Below are positions 20,721 to 28,938 of a DNA stretch of 64,000 bases, piece by piece. The position numbers were made by a program, and so were the translations under genes. Under the pieces are notes generated by a model. The model worked only from the letters and a program-made list of their open reading frames with translations, was not told the origin of the DNA and ran no database searches. Location: assembly GCF_001017435.1 (NCBI RefSeq), contig NZ_CP011371.1, positions 310,001 to 374,000 on the forward strand. The letters are read 5' to 3'. The stretch comes from Caldimonas brevitalea. GTDB taxonomy: Bacteria; Pseudomonadota; Gammaproteobacteria; Burkholderiales; Burkholderiaceae_C. The first letter of the stretch is position 1. Every line of letters starts with the position of its first letter.

Positions 20721-22727
20721 ATGTCCTCACGATCCACGTCGTACCCCGTGCGGACTCGTTTTCGCACCGGGCCGAATCCGGCGCCGCTGGCCCATGCGGC
20801 GCTGCTTGCCTGCGCGCTCGCGGCCGCGGCGCCGGGCGCCGCGGCCAGCGACGACCTGTCGCTGCTGGAGCAGCTCGTCACGCTCGAAGTGCAGTCGGTC
20901 TCAAAGTATCCACAGAGCACGCTGGACGCGCCGGCTCGCGTGACGGTGATCCGCCGCGAGGAGATCGCGGCCAAGGGCTACACCACCCTCGCGGACGTGC
21001 TGCAGGCCGTGCCCGGCGTCTATACCACCAGCGACCGTGGCGCCACTGCCATCGGCGTGCGCGGGCTGAACCGGCCGGGCGACTACAACGTGCGCACGTT
21101 GATGCTCATCGACGGCTATCGCGCCAACGACGTGGTGTTCGACCAAGTGATGGTGGAATACGACCAGCCCGTGCTGGCGCAGTGGATCAAACGGCTCGAA
21201 TTCATCGCCGGTCCGTCGTCGTCGATCTACGGCGGCAACGCCCTGTTTGGCACCGCCAACCTCGTGATGCTGGACGGCGCCGATGCACCGGGGCTGAAAG
21301 TCGAGGCCACCTCGGCCTCGTTCGGCACGCGCCGCATCGTGGGTCAGTACGGCACGGTGCTGTCGGGTGGCCAGGACGTGTTCGTCGGCATCGCCGCCTA
21401 CGGCAGCGACGGCGAGACCCTCTACCTGCCCAGTTATGGCAGCCCCGACAACCCGTCGGGCCGGGTGGCCGGGCTGGAAGACGCGCGCTACGCGGCGCTC
21501 TACAGCAAGTACAAGGACGGACCCTGGCGGGTCACGCTCGCAGGCAGCCGGCGCACCAAGGGGCAGGCGACTGCCCCCTATGAGACGGAGTTCGGGGTCG
21601 ACGGAACCGAATACATCGACACCACCGTGTTCGTCGACGGCCTCTGGGACCCGGGTGCGTCCGGCAGCTGGCATCCCCAGGCCCGGGTGTCCTTGAGCCA
21701 CTACCGCTACGACGGCCACTACGCCTATGCAGAGGCGGTAAAGAACGTCGACCGGCTCGAGGGTGACTGGCTCAACGCCGAATACCGCGCGACCTGGCGC
21801 GGTCGGCCCAACCACACGGTGGTGCTGGGCGTGGAGGGCCGCAAGGTGCTGCATGCGCGGCTGCGCAACTACGACGTCGACCCGCCTGCCAGCTATCTGG
21901 ACCACACCAGCCGGGGCGGCAGTGCCGGCGTGTTCGTGCAGGATCAATACCGCCTGGCCGAGCGCTGGACGCTGACCAGCGGGCTGCGCCTCGACACCGT
22001 CAACGGCGGTGGCGCCGAGTGGTCGCCGCGCGCCGCGCTGGTCTACCGGCCCGCCGAGGGCCAGGCGCTCAAGCTGATGGGTGGCCGCGCCTTCCGCAGC
22101 GGCAATCTGAACGAACGCTACTACGAAGACGGCGGCGTCACGCAGATTCCCAACCCGGGCCTCGACCGCGAGCATGTCAACACCGTCGAGCTGTCCTGGG
22201 AGCAGGCCCTCGACGACCGTACCCGCCTGGCGGCCAGCCTCTACCGCTACCAGGTCGACGGGATGATCGAGATGGAGCAGCTGCCCGAGGGCGTGTCCCA
22301 GTACCGCAACCAGCGCTCGGCGCACGCCGAAGGGCTGGAAGTGGAGCTGGAACACGCACGCGCGGGTGGCCTGCAGGTGCGCGGCAGCGCCGGCCTCCAC
22401 GATGCGAGATCGCACGGGGCGCGCCTCAGCAACTCACCTCGCTGGCTGGTGAAGGGCAGCCTGGTGGCGCCGCTGGGCCCCCATTTCGAAGGCGCACTGG
22501 AAATGCGCGCGATGGGGTTGCGGCTCACGCGCGAAGGCAAGGTGCCCGGCTATGTCGTGGGCAATGCCACGCTGCGCTACAAGCTCTCGACGCGCCACCA
22601 CGCACTGCTGCGCGTGACCAACCTGGGCGACGTCCGCTACGACGACCCCTCGACCCCGGCCCTGCTGGACGACCGCGTGCGCCAGCCGCGCCGGCAGATC
22701 GAGCTGACCTGGCAGTCGCGCTTCTGA
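20721..22727 (+). CDS. TonB-dependent outer membrane receptor
   Basis: This is a ~668-residue outer-membrane receptor with a signal peptide (HAALLACALAAAAPGAAA), a plug domain at about 60-180 (TVIRREEIAAKGYTTLADVLQAVPGVYTT, GVRGLNRPGDYNVRTLMLIDGYR, RLEFIAGPSSSIYGGNALFGTANLV) and a 22-strand-type barrel ending in an aromatic residue (TWQSRF). The mature start (LSLLEQLVTLEVQSVSKYPQ) resembles a receptor subgroup often found beside c-di-GMP enzymes. The substrate is not predictable; no siderophore genes are nearby. It is the first gene of an operon with a yfiR-like gene (14-nt gap) and a GGDEF/EAL gene. Confidence 0.9.
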   Translation: MSSRSTSYPVRTRFRTGPNPAPLAHAALLACALAAAAPGAAASDDLSLLEQLVTLEVQSVSKYPQSTLDAPARVTVIRREEIAAKGYTTLADVLQAVPGVYTTSDRGATAIGVRGLNRPGDYNVRTLMLIDGYRANDVVFDQVMVEYDQPVLAQWIKRLEFIAGPSSSIYGGNALFGTANLVMLDGADAPGLKVEATSASFGTRRIVGQYGTVLSGGQDVFVGIAAYGSDGETLYLPSYGSPDNPSGRVAGLEDARYAALYSKYKDGPWRVTLAGSRRTKGQATAPYETEFGVDGTEYIDTTVFVDGLWDPGASGSWHPQARVSLSHYRYDGHYAYAEAVKNVDRLEGDWLNAEYRATWRGRPNHTVVLGVEGRKVLHARLRNYDVDPPASYLDHTSRGGSAGVFVQDQYRLAERWTLTSGLRLDTVNGGGAEWSPRAALVYRPAEGQALKLMGGRAFRSGNLNERYYEDGGVTQIPNPGLDREHVNTVELSWEQALDDRTRLAASLYRYQVDGMIEMEQLPEGVSQYRNQRSAHAEGLEVELEHARAGGLQVRGSAGLHDARSHGARLSNSPRWLVKGSLVAPLGPHFEGALEMRAMGLRLTREGKVPGYVVGNATLRYKLSTRHHALLRVTNLGDVRYDDPSTPALLDDRVRQPRRQIELTWQSRF

Positions 22728-22741
22728 GCGGAGCCCCTGGC

Positions 22742-23266
22742 ATGACCGGTCCGCGCCTCCTCCTTTGCCTGTACCTGCTGCTGCTCGGCCCGAGCAGCGG
22801 CGGTGCGGTCATGGCGCAAGCGATCAGCGAGCCGGAACTGAAGGCGCAAATCGTCTACCGGGTGCTGTTGTTCGTGCAATGGCCCAGCGAGCGACTGACG
22901 CAGGGCCAGGCACTGGAGCTGTGCGTGTTCGAGGACGACGTGTTCGCCCAGGCCCTGACGCGGCTCGCGGGCCAGCACGTCAATGGCCGTGCCTTGCACG
23001 CCAGGCGAGCCGGGCCGGAGCAGGCGGCGAGCTGTCACATCGCCTATCTCGGGTCGCGCTCGCCATCGGCCGTGCCACCAGCCGGACGACCGGGGCTGCT
23101 GCTCGTCGGCGACCGGCTCGGGCTGATCGAGCAGGGGGCGATGCTCAACCTGCAGTCCGACAGCGGCCGGGTCGCCTTCGACGTCGGCCTGGGCGCGGCG
23201 CGTCGCGCCGGCATCGAGTTCAGTGCCAAGCTGTTGCGCTTGGCACGTTTCGTCAAAGACGACTGA
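22742..23266 (+). CDS. YfiR/DUF4154-family periplasmic protein
   Basis: This 174-residue protein has a signal peptide (LLLCLYLLLLGPSSGGAVMAQA) and matches the YfiR family: ELKAQIVYRVLLFVQWP near the N-terminus, then CHIAYLG, LLLVGDRLGLIEQGAMLNLQSDSGRVAFDVGLGAARRAGIEFSAKLLRLAR. In Pseudomonas YfiBNR, YfiR is a periplasmic repressor of the diguanylate cyclase YfiN. Here the neighbouring cyclase is encoded 12 nt downstream, which fits the same repressor-enzyme pairing. The OmpA-like YfiB lipoprotein is missing; the TonB receptor occupies its place. Confidence 0.85.
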   Translation: MTGPRLLLCLYLLLLGPSSGGAVMAQAISEPELKAQIVYRVLLFVQWPSERLTQGQALELCVFEDDVFAQALTRLAGQHVNGRALHARRAGPEQAASCHIAYLGSRSPSAVPPAGRPGLLLVGDRLGLIEQGAMLNLQSDSGRVAFDVGLGAARRAGIEFSAKLLRLARFVKDD

Positions 23267-23278
23267 TACAGATTCCCC

Positions 23279-25099
23279 ATGCGCACAGAGTCTTCCCGGC
23301 TGGTCAAGCACCGCGACGTGCTGATTGCCTGCATTGCGATGTTGGTGTCGGTGCTCCTGCTCACCGTGGTGCAATATCTCGAGCTGGACGCGCGCTTCCG
23401 GGCCGAGATGTCGACGCAGGCGAAGATCGTGGGCCAGAACAGCGGCGCCGCGCTGGTGTTCGACACCGTACCCGATGCGCAGGAGGTCTTGCTGACGCTG
23501 GATGCGGCGCCCGACGTGGTGTCGGCCGAACTGCTGCGGCAAAACGGCAGCGTGCTGTCGTCTTACCGGCGCAAGTCGGCCGAGCCGGGATGGCTGGGCC
23601 GCCTTGCGGGGCGAGCCACCGTCGCGCACGACGTCACGGTCAGCGGCGCCAGGGTCGGGCGGCTGGTGGTCGAGGGCGACCGCACCTCCATCCTGCACGA
23701 CCTGATCAAGTTCGGCGCCGCTGCGGCGTGCACCATCGGCATTGCGCTGTTGCTGTCTTCCTTCGTCTCGCGCGGCTTGCGCCAGCGGGTGCAGGCCGCG
23801 CAGGAACGCACCCGTTACCTTGCCCTGCACGACGCCTTGACCGGCCTGCCCAACCGCGCGTCTTTCCAGGAGCGCCTGGACGAGGCGGCTCAGCGGGCCG
23901 TCGCCGGCGCGGCGCAGCAGGCGGTGATGTTCATCGACGTCGACAACTTCAAGCAGATCAACGACCTCAACGGCCACGGCGGCGGCGATCGAGTGTTGCG
24001 CGAGGTGGCCGAGCGGCTGCAAAAGCTGGTGCGCCCGGGGGACGTCGTCGCGCGCATCGGGGGTGACGAATTCGCCGTGTTGCTGGAGGCGCCGGTGCAG
24101 CCGGCAGAAGCCGCGGCCCGCGTCGCGACCGACATCGTCGAGCGGGTGCCGCGACCGATCGACTTCGACGGCGAGAACCTGCGTGTCAGCGTGTCGGTCG
24201 GCATCGCCCTGCTGCCGCGCGACGCACGCAACGCGGACGATGCAATGCAGTGCGCCGACGCCGCGATGTACCAGGCCAAGCGCGAGGGCAAGGACGCGTT
24301 CCGGTTCTTCTCTTCCGCGCTCGGCGAGGAGATCCGCCGCCGCTCTTCACTCGAGGCCGACCTGCGGGTGGCGATCGGCGAAGGGCAGCTGGTGCTGCAC
24401 TACCAGCCGATCTTCGATGCCACCGGCCGCGCCGTCGGCATGGAAGGTCTGATGCGCTGGCGCCATCCGCAACGTGGCTGGGTGATGCCCGGCGACTTCA
24501 TTCCGCTGGCCGAGAGCACCGGCCTGATCGTCGAGCTCGGGCTGGCCGGGCTGCGGCGGGTGCGGGCCGACCTCGACGAATGGCGGCGTCAGGGATGGGC
24601 ACCGCCGCGCATCGCCTTGAACCTGGCGTCGACCCAGTTCAAACGCGAAACACACCGGCAGCGGTTTCTGGCCATGCTGAAGGAGCTGGGCCTGACGCCC
24701 GAAGAGATCGAGTTCGAGCTGACCGAAAGCACGGTGTTCGAGGACATCACCAGCCCTGACTCGGTGCTCGAATCTTTGCGCAGCCGGGGCTTCCGGCTGG
24801 CCATTGACGACTTCGGCACCGGCTACAGCTCGCTGAGCTATCTGCGTCGCCTGAAGTGCGGCAAGCTGAAGATCGACAAGGCCTTCGTGCGCGACATCTG
24901 CACCTCGCAGGAAGCGGCCCTGCTGATCCGCTCCATCATCGACGTCGCGCATGCGCTCGAGATGCAGGTGGTGGCCGAAGGTGTCGAGACCGAGGACGAG
25001 CGGGCCAAGCTGTTGTCGCTGGATTGCGACCTGCTGCAAGGCTATCTGATGGCCAAGCCGATGGCGCCGGAGGGCGTCAGGCAGTTGCTGCTGGGCTGA
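23279..25099 (+). CDS. CHASE8-like membrane sensor with GGDEF and EAL domains
   Basis: The 606-residue protein has transmembrane helices near 13-33 and 143-163 that enclose a periplasmic CHASE8-like sensor. GGDEF (~175-335) and EAL (~345-600) domains follow. The cyclase site is intact (RIGGDEFAVLL), and an RxxD inhibitory site (RPGD) sits five residues upstream. The EAL domain starts EGLMRW rather than EALLRW but keeps LNLAS, ELTES, DDFGTGYSSL, KIDKAFV, VAEGVETE and the LLQGY glutamine, so it is likely active. It could make or break c-di-GMP depending on signal. YfiR-like control is inferred from operon position. Confidence 0.92.
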   Translation: MRTESSRLVKHRDVLIACIAMLVSVLLLTVVQYLELDARFRAEMSTQAKIVGQNSGAALVFDTVPDAQEVLLTLDAAPDVVSAELLRQNGSVLSSYRRKSAEPGWLGRLAGRATVAHDVTVSGARVGRLVVEGDRTSILHDLIKFGAAAACTIGIALLLSSFVSRGLRQRVQAAQERTRYLALHDALTGLPNRASFQERLDEAAQRAVAGAAQQAVMFIDVDNFKQINDLNGHGGGDRVLREVAERLQKLVRPGDVVARIGGDEFAVLLEAPVQPAEAAARVATDIVERVPRPIDFDGENLRVSVSVGIALLPRDARNADDAMQCADAAMYQAKREGKDAFRFFSSALGEEIRRRSSLEADLRVAIGEGQLVLHYQPIFDATGRAVGMEGLMRWRHPQRGWVMPGDFIPLAESTGLIVELGLAGLRRVRADLDEWRRQGWAPPRIALNLASTQFKRETHRQRFLAMLKELGLTPEEIEFELTESTVFEDITSPDSVLESLRSRGFRLAIDDFGTGYSSLSYLRRLKCGKLKIDKAFVRDICTSQEAALLIRSIIDVAHALEMQVVAEGVETEDERAKLLSLDCDLLQGYLMAKPMAPEGVRQLLLG

Positions 25100-25157
25100 C
25101 ACCCGAGGGAGGGCGGCGCGCACGACGACGTGCCCCCGCGCCGTCGCCGGCGCCGGC

Positions 25158-25904
25158 TCACCAGTCGCGCAGCTTCACGCGCAGGCGCTGGAAGGCCTGG
25201 GCATGCAAGTGGCAGACGCGGGAGTCCGTCACGCCCAGCACGGCGCCGATGTCCTTCAGGCTCATGTCGTGTTCGTAGTACAGGCTCAGGGCCTGACGCT
25301 CGCGCTCGGGCAGCGTGTCGATGGCACGCACCAGCGCGGCATGCTTGCGGTAGTCGCTGACATGGCGCAGCGGGTCGGCCTCCGGGTCGGCGAACTGCTT
25401 CTCGAGCGGGCTGTTCTCGCCCTCGTCGTCGAACGAGGAGATTTCGTCGAGCGAGACGAACTGGGAGGTGCGCGCCTGCGCCATGATGTCCTGGTAGTCG
25501 TCCAGTCCGATGCCCATCTCGCGCGCCACTTCCGACGACAGCGGGGTGCGCCCGAGCTGCTGTTCCAGCTTGTGCGCCACGACACCGGCGGCGCGGTGCT
25601 GCCGCCGGGCGTCGCGGCTGATCCAGTCCCCTGCGCGCAACTCGTCCAGCATCGCACCGCGAATGCGCTGGGTGGCGAAGGCCTCGAACTGCGGCCCTTC
25701 GGGGTTCTCGCTGCGCGACAGCGCTTCGGTCAAGCCGATCATGCCGGCCTGGATCAGGTCGTCCAGCTCGACGTTGGCCGGCAGGCGCGAGATCAGTCGT
25801 TGGGCGATGCGCCGCACCATGGGGGCGTGCTGTCGGATGCTCGCGTCCAGGGCGGCACGGTCTTGGATTTTTTGGGCGGTGGCGGGCATCGGTGCGTTTT
25901 CCAT
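25158..25904 (-). CDS. fliA: RNA polymerase sigma factor FliA (sigma-28)
   Basis: FliA directs transcription of late flagellar and chemotaxis genes. The 248-residue protein has region 2 (LDDLIQAGMIGLTEALSR, FEAFATQRIRGAMLDELRAGDWISRDARRQ), region 3 (QLGRTPLSSEVAREMGI) and region 4 with its helix-turn-helix (LPERERQALSLYYEHDMSLKDIGAVLGVTDSRVCHLHAQAFQRL). The ATG at 25904 is used; one five codons further in is possible. No flhF, flhG or flagellar structural gene lies next to it, unlike the usual flhF-flhG-fliA order. It converges on the GGDEF/EAL operon that has a FliA-type promoter. Confidence 0.95.
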   Translation of the reverse strand: MENAPMPATAQKIQDRAALDASIRQHAPMVRRIAQRLISRLPANVELDDLIQAGMIGLTEALSRSENPEGPQFEAFATQRIRGAMLDELRAGDWISRDARRQHRAAGVVAHKLEQQLGRTPLSSEVAREMGIGLDDYQDIMAQARTSQFVSLDEISSFDDEGENSPLEKQFADPEADPLRHVSDYRKHAALVRAIDTLPERERQALSLYYEHDMSLKDIGAVLGVTDSRVCHLHAQAFQRLRVKLRDW

Positions 25905-25984
25905 GGCAAAGCCTGGGCTCTGCGCTGCTGGCGCAGTCCTCATTCGTCTCGTGGGTGGCAGGCCTGCAGCGTGCAGGCGCCGGA

Positions 25985-26200
25985 TCAAGCGGCCGTTTCG
26001 GGCAGCGCGCTCGCTGCGGTTTCGCGGACCGGAGCCTCCGGCGAGGCGGCCTGTCGGCCCCCTTCCTGGGACTGATCCAGCGGCCGGTACACACGGCTTT
26101 GCAGACGTGCCAGACGGTCGGAAAGCTGCACCGCTGCCAACACAGCCTGCGGGTCGGTCATGAGCGCGAAGGGGTTGGTCGCGTGATCGAGAGGCTGCAT
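25985..26200 (-). CDS. Small conserved protein upstream of fliA
   Basis: This 71-residue soluble protein starts MQPLDHATNPFALMTDPQAVLAAVQLSDRLARLQSRVYRPLD and ends in a disordered acidic/alanine tail. The start is supported by CAGGAG eight bases before the ATG at 26200. I recall short proteins with NPFAL..DP..VL.A...S.RL..L.SR..RPLD in flagellar regions of related bacteria, which is memory only. It lies 80 bp upstream of fliA on the same strand and may be co-transcribed with it. A partner or regulator role in motility is only a guess. Confidence 0.65.
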   Translation of the reverse strand: MQPLDHATNPFALMTDPQAVLAAVQLSDRLARLQSRVYRPLDQSQEGGRQAASPEAPVRETAASALPETAA

Positions 26201-26741
26201 GGTGGGTACTCCTGAATCCGTCTGCGGCATGTCGTGAACTTTAGTCATGGAAGCGTGGAAGCCACAGAGGCCGGGGGCTAATCGCAATGTCGGTAATTGT
26301 CTGACACGCTGACGGGCAAGGCATTGCTTGCGTCACGTTTTGCCCGACAAGGGCGGGCAAGGCGACGGCTTGCGAACGTTGCGAAGCGCCTGGACTCGGG
26401 TTGTCCCGTAGTTGTTCTTCAGATCAAAGGTAAATGCTTGCGGGGGCTAGCTTTTTGTTCCGATGCGAACGATCGGGTCGCGACCTTGCCCCATGCCGCG
26501 CTGCAGCCGCAGCGCGACAAAGTTCACGACTGACGGTGCGTCCGCGCAGCCCATCCCCTTGTAGGACAGCCGGTGCTGCTGCCGACACACGCCGACCGCG
26601 GCCCGTCTGCCACGAGGCCGCGGATGCTACACGATGCGGAGCAAGCGGGGACCCCGGCCTACGGTTGGCGGGCGTGTGTGAAGGGGCGGCGGCGCGTCGG
26701 CGACACGGGCCGCGGCACGGCGGCTCGATTGGCCGCGGGGC
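26201..26741. other. Gene-free intergenic region upstream of the fliA unit
   Basis: This 541-bp stretch shows no convincing gene. On the minus strand TAAAGTTC (26243-26236) is a good sigma-28 -35 element ahead of the 71-residue gene, but no GCCGATAA follows at 11 bases, so I do not call a promoter. The segment 26300-26460 is noticeably richer in A and T than its surroundings and contains a 7-bp inverted repeat (CGGGCAA ... TTGCCCG, about 26311-26345). Confidence 0.45.
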
Positions 26742-28547
26742 TCAGAGCGGCTGCGTCCGCGCGGTCAGCCAGGCGAGCGCGCGCCCTTGCAGGTGAGGCG
26801 CGACGCGTTGCCTCACCTCCGAGTGGTAGGCGTTGAGCCAGTCGGTCTCGCGGCGGTCCAGCAGGCCGGGCTCGATGCAACGTGTGTCGATGGGGCACAA
26901 GGTCAGCGTTTCGAAGCGCAGGTAGTCCCCGAACTCGGTCGAGCCCGCCGGCTGGTTGAGGGCCAGGTTCTCGATCCGGATGCCCCAGCGCCCGGGTCGG
27001 TAGAGGCCCGGCTCGATGGACGTCACCATGCCGGGCTCCATCGCCGTGTGCGGCTCCGGGGCGGCATGATAGGAGAGCACCTGCGGGCCTTCGTGGACGT
27101 TGAGGAAGTAGCCGACACCGTGGCCCGTGCCATGGCCGTAGTCCAGGCCTTCGGCCCACAAGGGCGCGCGTGCGATGGCGTCGAGCAGCGGCGAGCGGAT
27201 GCCGCGCGGAAAGCGTGCCTGCGACATCGCGATCATGGCCTTGAGCACCAGCGTGAAGTCACGCCGTTGCTCGGCCGACACGGTGCCGACCGGCACCACC
27301 CGCGTGATGTCGGTGGTCCCGCCCAGATACTGCCCGCCAGAGTCGATCAGCAGCAGCCCGTCGCCTTCGATCACCGCATGCGACCGCGGAGTGGCGCGGT
27401 AGTGCGGCATCGCGCCGTTGGCGTTGAAGCCTGCAATCGTCGCGAAGCTCGGGCTGACGAAACCCGGGCGGCGCGCGCGCGCCGCCGTGATCCGGGTGTC
27501 AATGTCCAGCTCGGTGAGGCGCTCGCGGCCCAAGGTGTCTTCGAACCAGGCAAAAAACTCGGCCAGGGCGGCCCCGTCGTGCGCCATCGTCTCGCGCAGG
27601 CAGGCGCTTTCCGCCTCGGTCTTGCGTGACTTGGCGTAGGTGGTCGGGTTGACCGCTTCGACCCGCCGCACCGACTCGGGCACTGCCTGCAGCAGCCCGA
27701 GGGTGACGCGGCGCGGGTCGATCAACAAGCTGCCGTCGAGTTGCGCGAGCCGGGCAGGGGCTTCCGCATAGGGAGCGGTGTGCACCCCATCGCGCGCCAG
27801 CGTGTCGCGCAAGGGCGCATCGACCTTGGCTTCGTCGAGGAACAAGACGGCCTGCTCGTGGCCGATCAGCGCGTGGGCGACGAACACCGGGTTGTAGGGC
27901 ACGTCGGCGCCTCGCAGGTTGAAGAGGTAGGCGATGTCGTCCAGCGTCGAGATGAAGTGCCAATCCGCGCCCTGCCGGCGCATCGCCTCGCGCAGGGCCG
28001 CCAGTTTCTCCACGCGGGACAGCGGCGCGTGCGGCGGCACATGCGCATAGACCGGCGGCGTCGGCAGGCCCGGGCGCTCGCGCCAGACCTGATCGACCAG
28101 GTCGAGGTCGGTGCGCAAGGAGACCTGCCTAGCGTTCAGGGCGGTGCGCAGTGCGCGGGCCGCGGCCAAGCCGAGCACCTGGGCGTCGACCGCCACCGTG
28201 TGCCCGGCCGGTATGTGCTCGGCGAGCCAGTCGACGTGGAGCTGGCTGCTGCCGGTCGGGATCTTCATCAGCTCGATGCCGGTGCCCGCCAGTTCCGCTT
28301 CCGCCTGGACCCAGTAGCGGCTGTCCACCCACAGCCCGGCAACCTCGGCCGTGACGATCAGCGTGGCCACCGACCCGGTGAAGCCGGACAACCACTCGCG
28401 CGCCTTCCAGCGCTCCGGCAAGTACTCGGACAGATGCGGATCGGCTGTCGGCACCACACAGGCGGCCACGCCTGCCTGCGCCATGGCCTCGCGCAGCAGC
28501 GCGAGACGCTGCCGGATCACGGAAGTCGTTGCAACGGCGGTATCCAT
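26742..28547 (-). CDS. M24-family Xaa-Pro aminopeptidase (three-domain type)
   Basis: This cytosolic metallopeptidase would remove N-terminal residues preceding proline. The 601-residue protein has two creatinase-like N-terminal domains and a C-terminal pita-bread domain, like eukaryotic aminopeptidase P1. The metal ligands are visible: LLIDSGGQYLGGTTDITR (two Asp), GHGTGHGVGYFLNVHEGP (His), MVTSIEPGLYRPGRWGIRIEN (Glu) and FETLTLCPID (Glu). The ATG at 28547 follows GAGGA at a good distance. It is divergent from corA and distinct from the shorter pepP at 52.4-53.8 kb. Confidence 0.93.
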   Translation of the reverse strand: MDTAVATTSVIRQRLALLREAMAQAGVAACVVPTADPHLSEYLPERWKAREWLSGFTGSVATLIVTAEVAGLWVDSRYWVQAEAELAGTGIELMKIPTGSSQLHVDWLAEHIPAGHTVAVDAQVLGLAAARALRTALNARQVSLRTDLDLVDQVWRERPGLPTPPVYAHVPPHAPLSRVEKLAALREAMRRQGADWHFISTLDDIAYLFNLRGADVPYNPVFVAHALIGHEQAVLFLDEAKVDAPLRDTLARDGVHTAPYAEAPARLAQLDGSLLIDPRRVTLGLLQAVPESVRRVEAVNPTTYAKSRKTEAESACLRETMAHDGAALAEFFAWFEDTLGRERLTELDIDTRITAARARRPGFVSPSFATIAGFNANGAMPHYRATPRSHAVIEGDGLLLIDSGGQYLGGTTDITRVVPVGTVSAEQRRDFTLVLKAMIAMSQARFPRGIRSPLLDAIARAPLWAEGLDYGHGTGHGVGYFLNVHEGPQVLSYHAAPEPHTAMEPGMVTSIEPGLYRPGRWGIRIENLALNQPAGSTEFGDYLRFETLTLCPIDTRCIEPGLLDRRETDWLNAYHSEVRQRVAPHLQGRALAWLTARTQPL

Positions 28548-28938
28548 CGTGGGTCCTCGAGTGTGAGCGGGTCGATCCATTCTAGGTTTGGCCGTCAGTA
28601 CCCGTAGTACCCGCCGCAGTACCCGCGCATCGCGAGAAAGATGCACGCGGCAGGCGTTTTCGATGCGGCCGGCGCGGCGCGGCGGTTTGCGAGGGCGCAA
28701 CGGCGGAGTGCATAATCTTGAGTCGCTTCGTGCAACGGAGCGCTACGGAGAATCGCCTTGGACAGTCACCCTCGGTGACCGTCTGCTCCCGCCAGGGGCG
28801 CCCGACCTTCGATGGGTCGCGGTGCTTGCCTACGCGTCGTGGGGTGAGACGGTCTTGTGTTTCCTGCTTCCCCCCTCACGCCCACCACACCGCGTCGGCC
28901 GATGCCCGGCTGCGGTTCCTGCCCTGGTTGGAGATGGC
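28548..28938 (+). other. Long corA leader with two hairpins
   Basis: This 390-bp divergent region has no gene. A sigma-70 promoter for corA is likely: TTGCGA (28687-28692), 18 bp, CATAAT (28711-28716), giving a leader of about 215 nt. At the predicted 5' end CGCTTCGT/ACGGAGCG (28724-28731, 28735-28742) forms an 8-bp hairpin with one wobble. A second hairpin spans 28761-28783 (GTCACC-CTC-GGTGAC, extended past an A/C mismatch). A pyrimidine tract (TTCCTGCTTCCCCCC, 28861-28875) follows, then GGAG and the ATG. No known riboswitch class was recognised. Confidence 0.45.
28687..28716 (+). promoter_or_regulatory. Candidate sigma-70 promoter for corA
   Basis: TTGCGA at 28687-28692 and CATAAT at 28711-28716 are separated by 18 bp, a close match to the housekeeping consensus. 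The predicted start near 28723 coincides with the foot of the first leader hairpin. Confidence 0.5.

Noticed and set aside
26236..26243. Sigma-28 promoter for the 71-residue gene and fliA
   Set aside because: The -35 element TAAAGTTC is excellent, but no acceptable GCCGATAA-like -10 lies 10-12 bases away.
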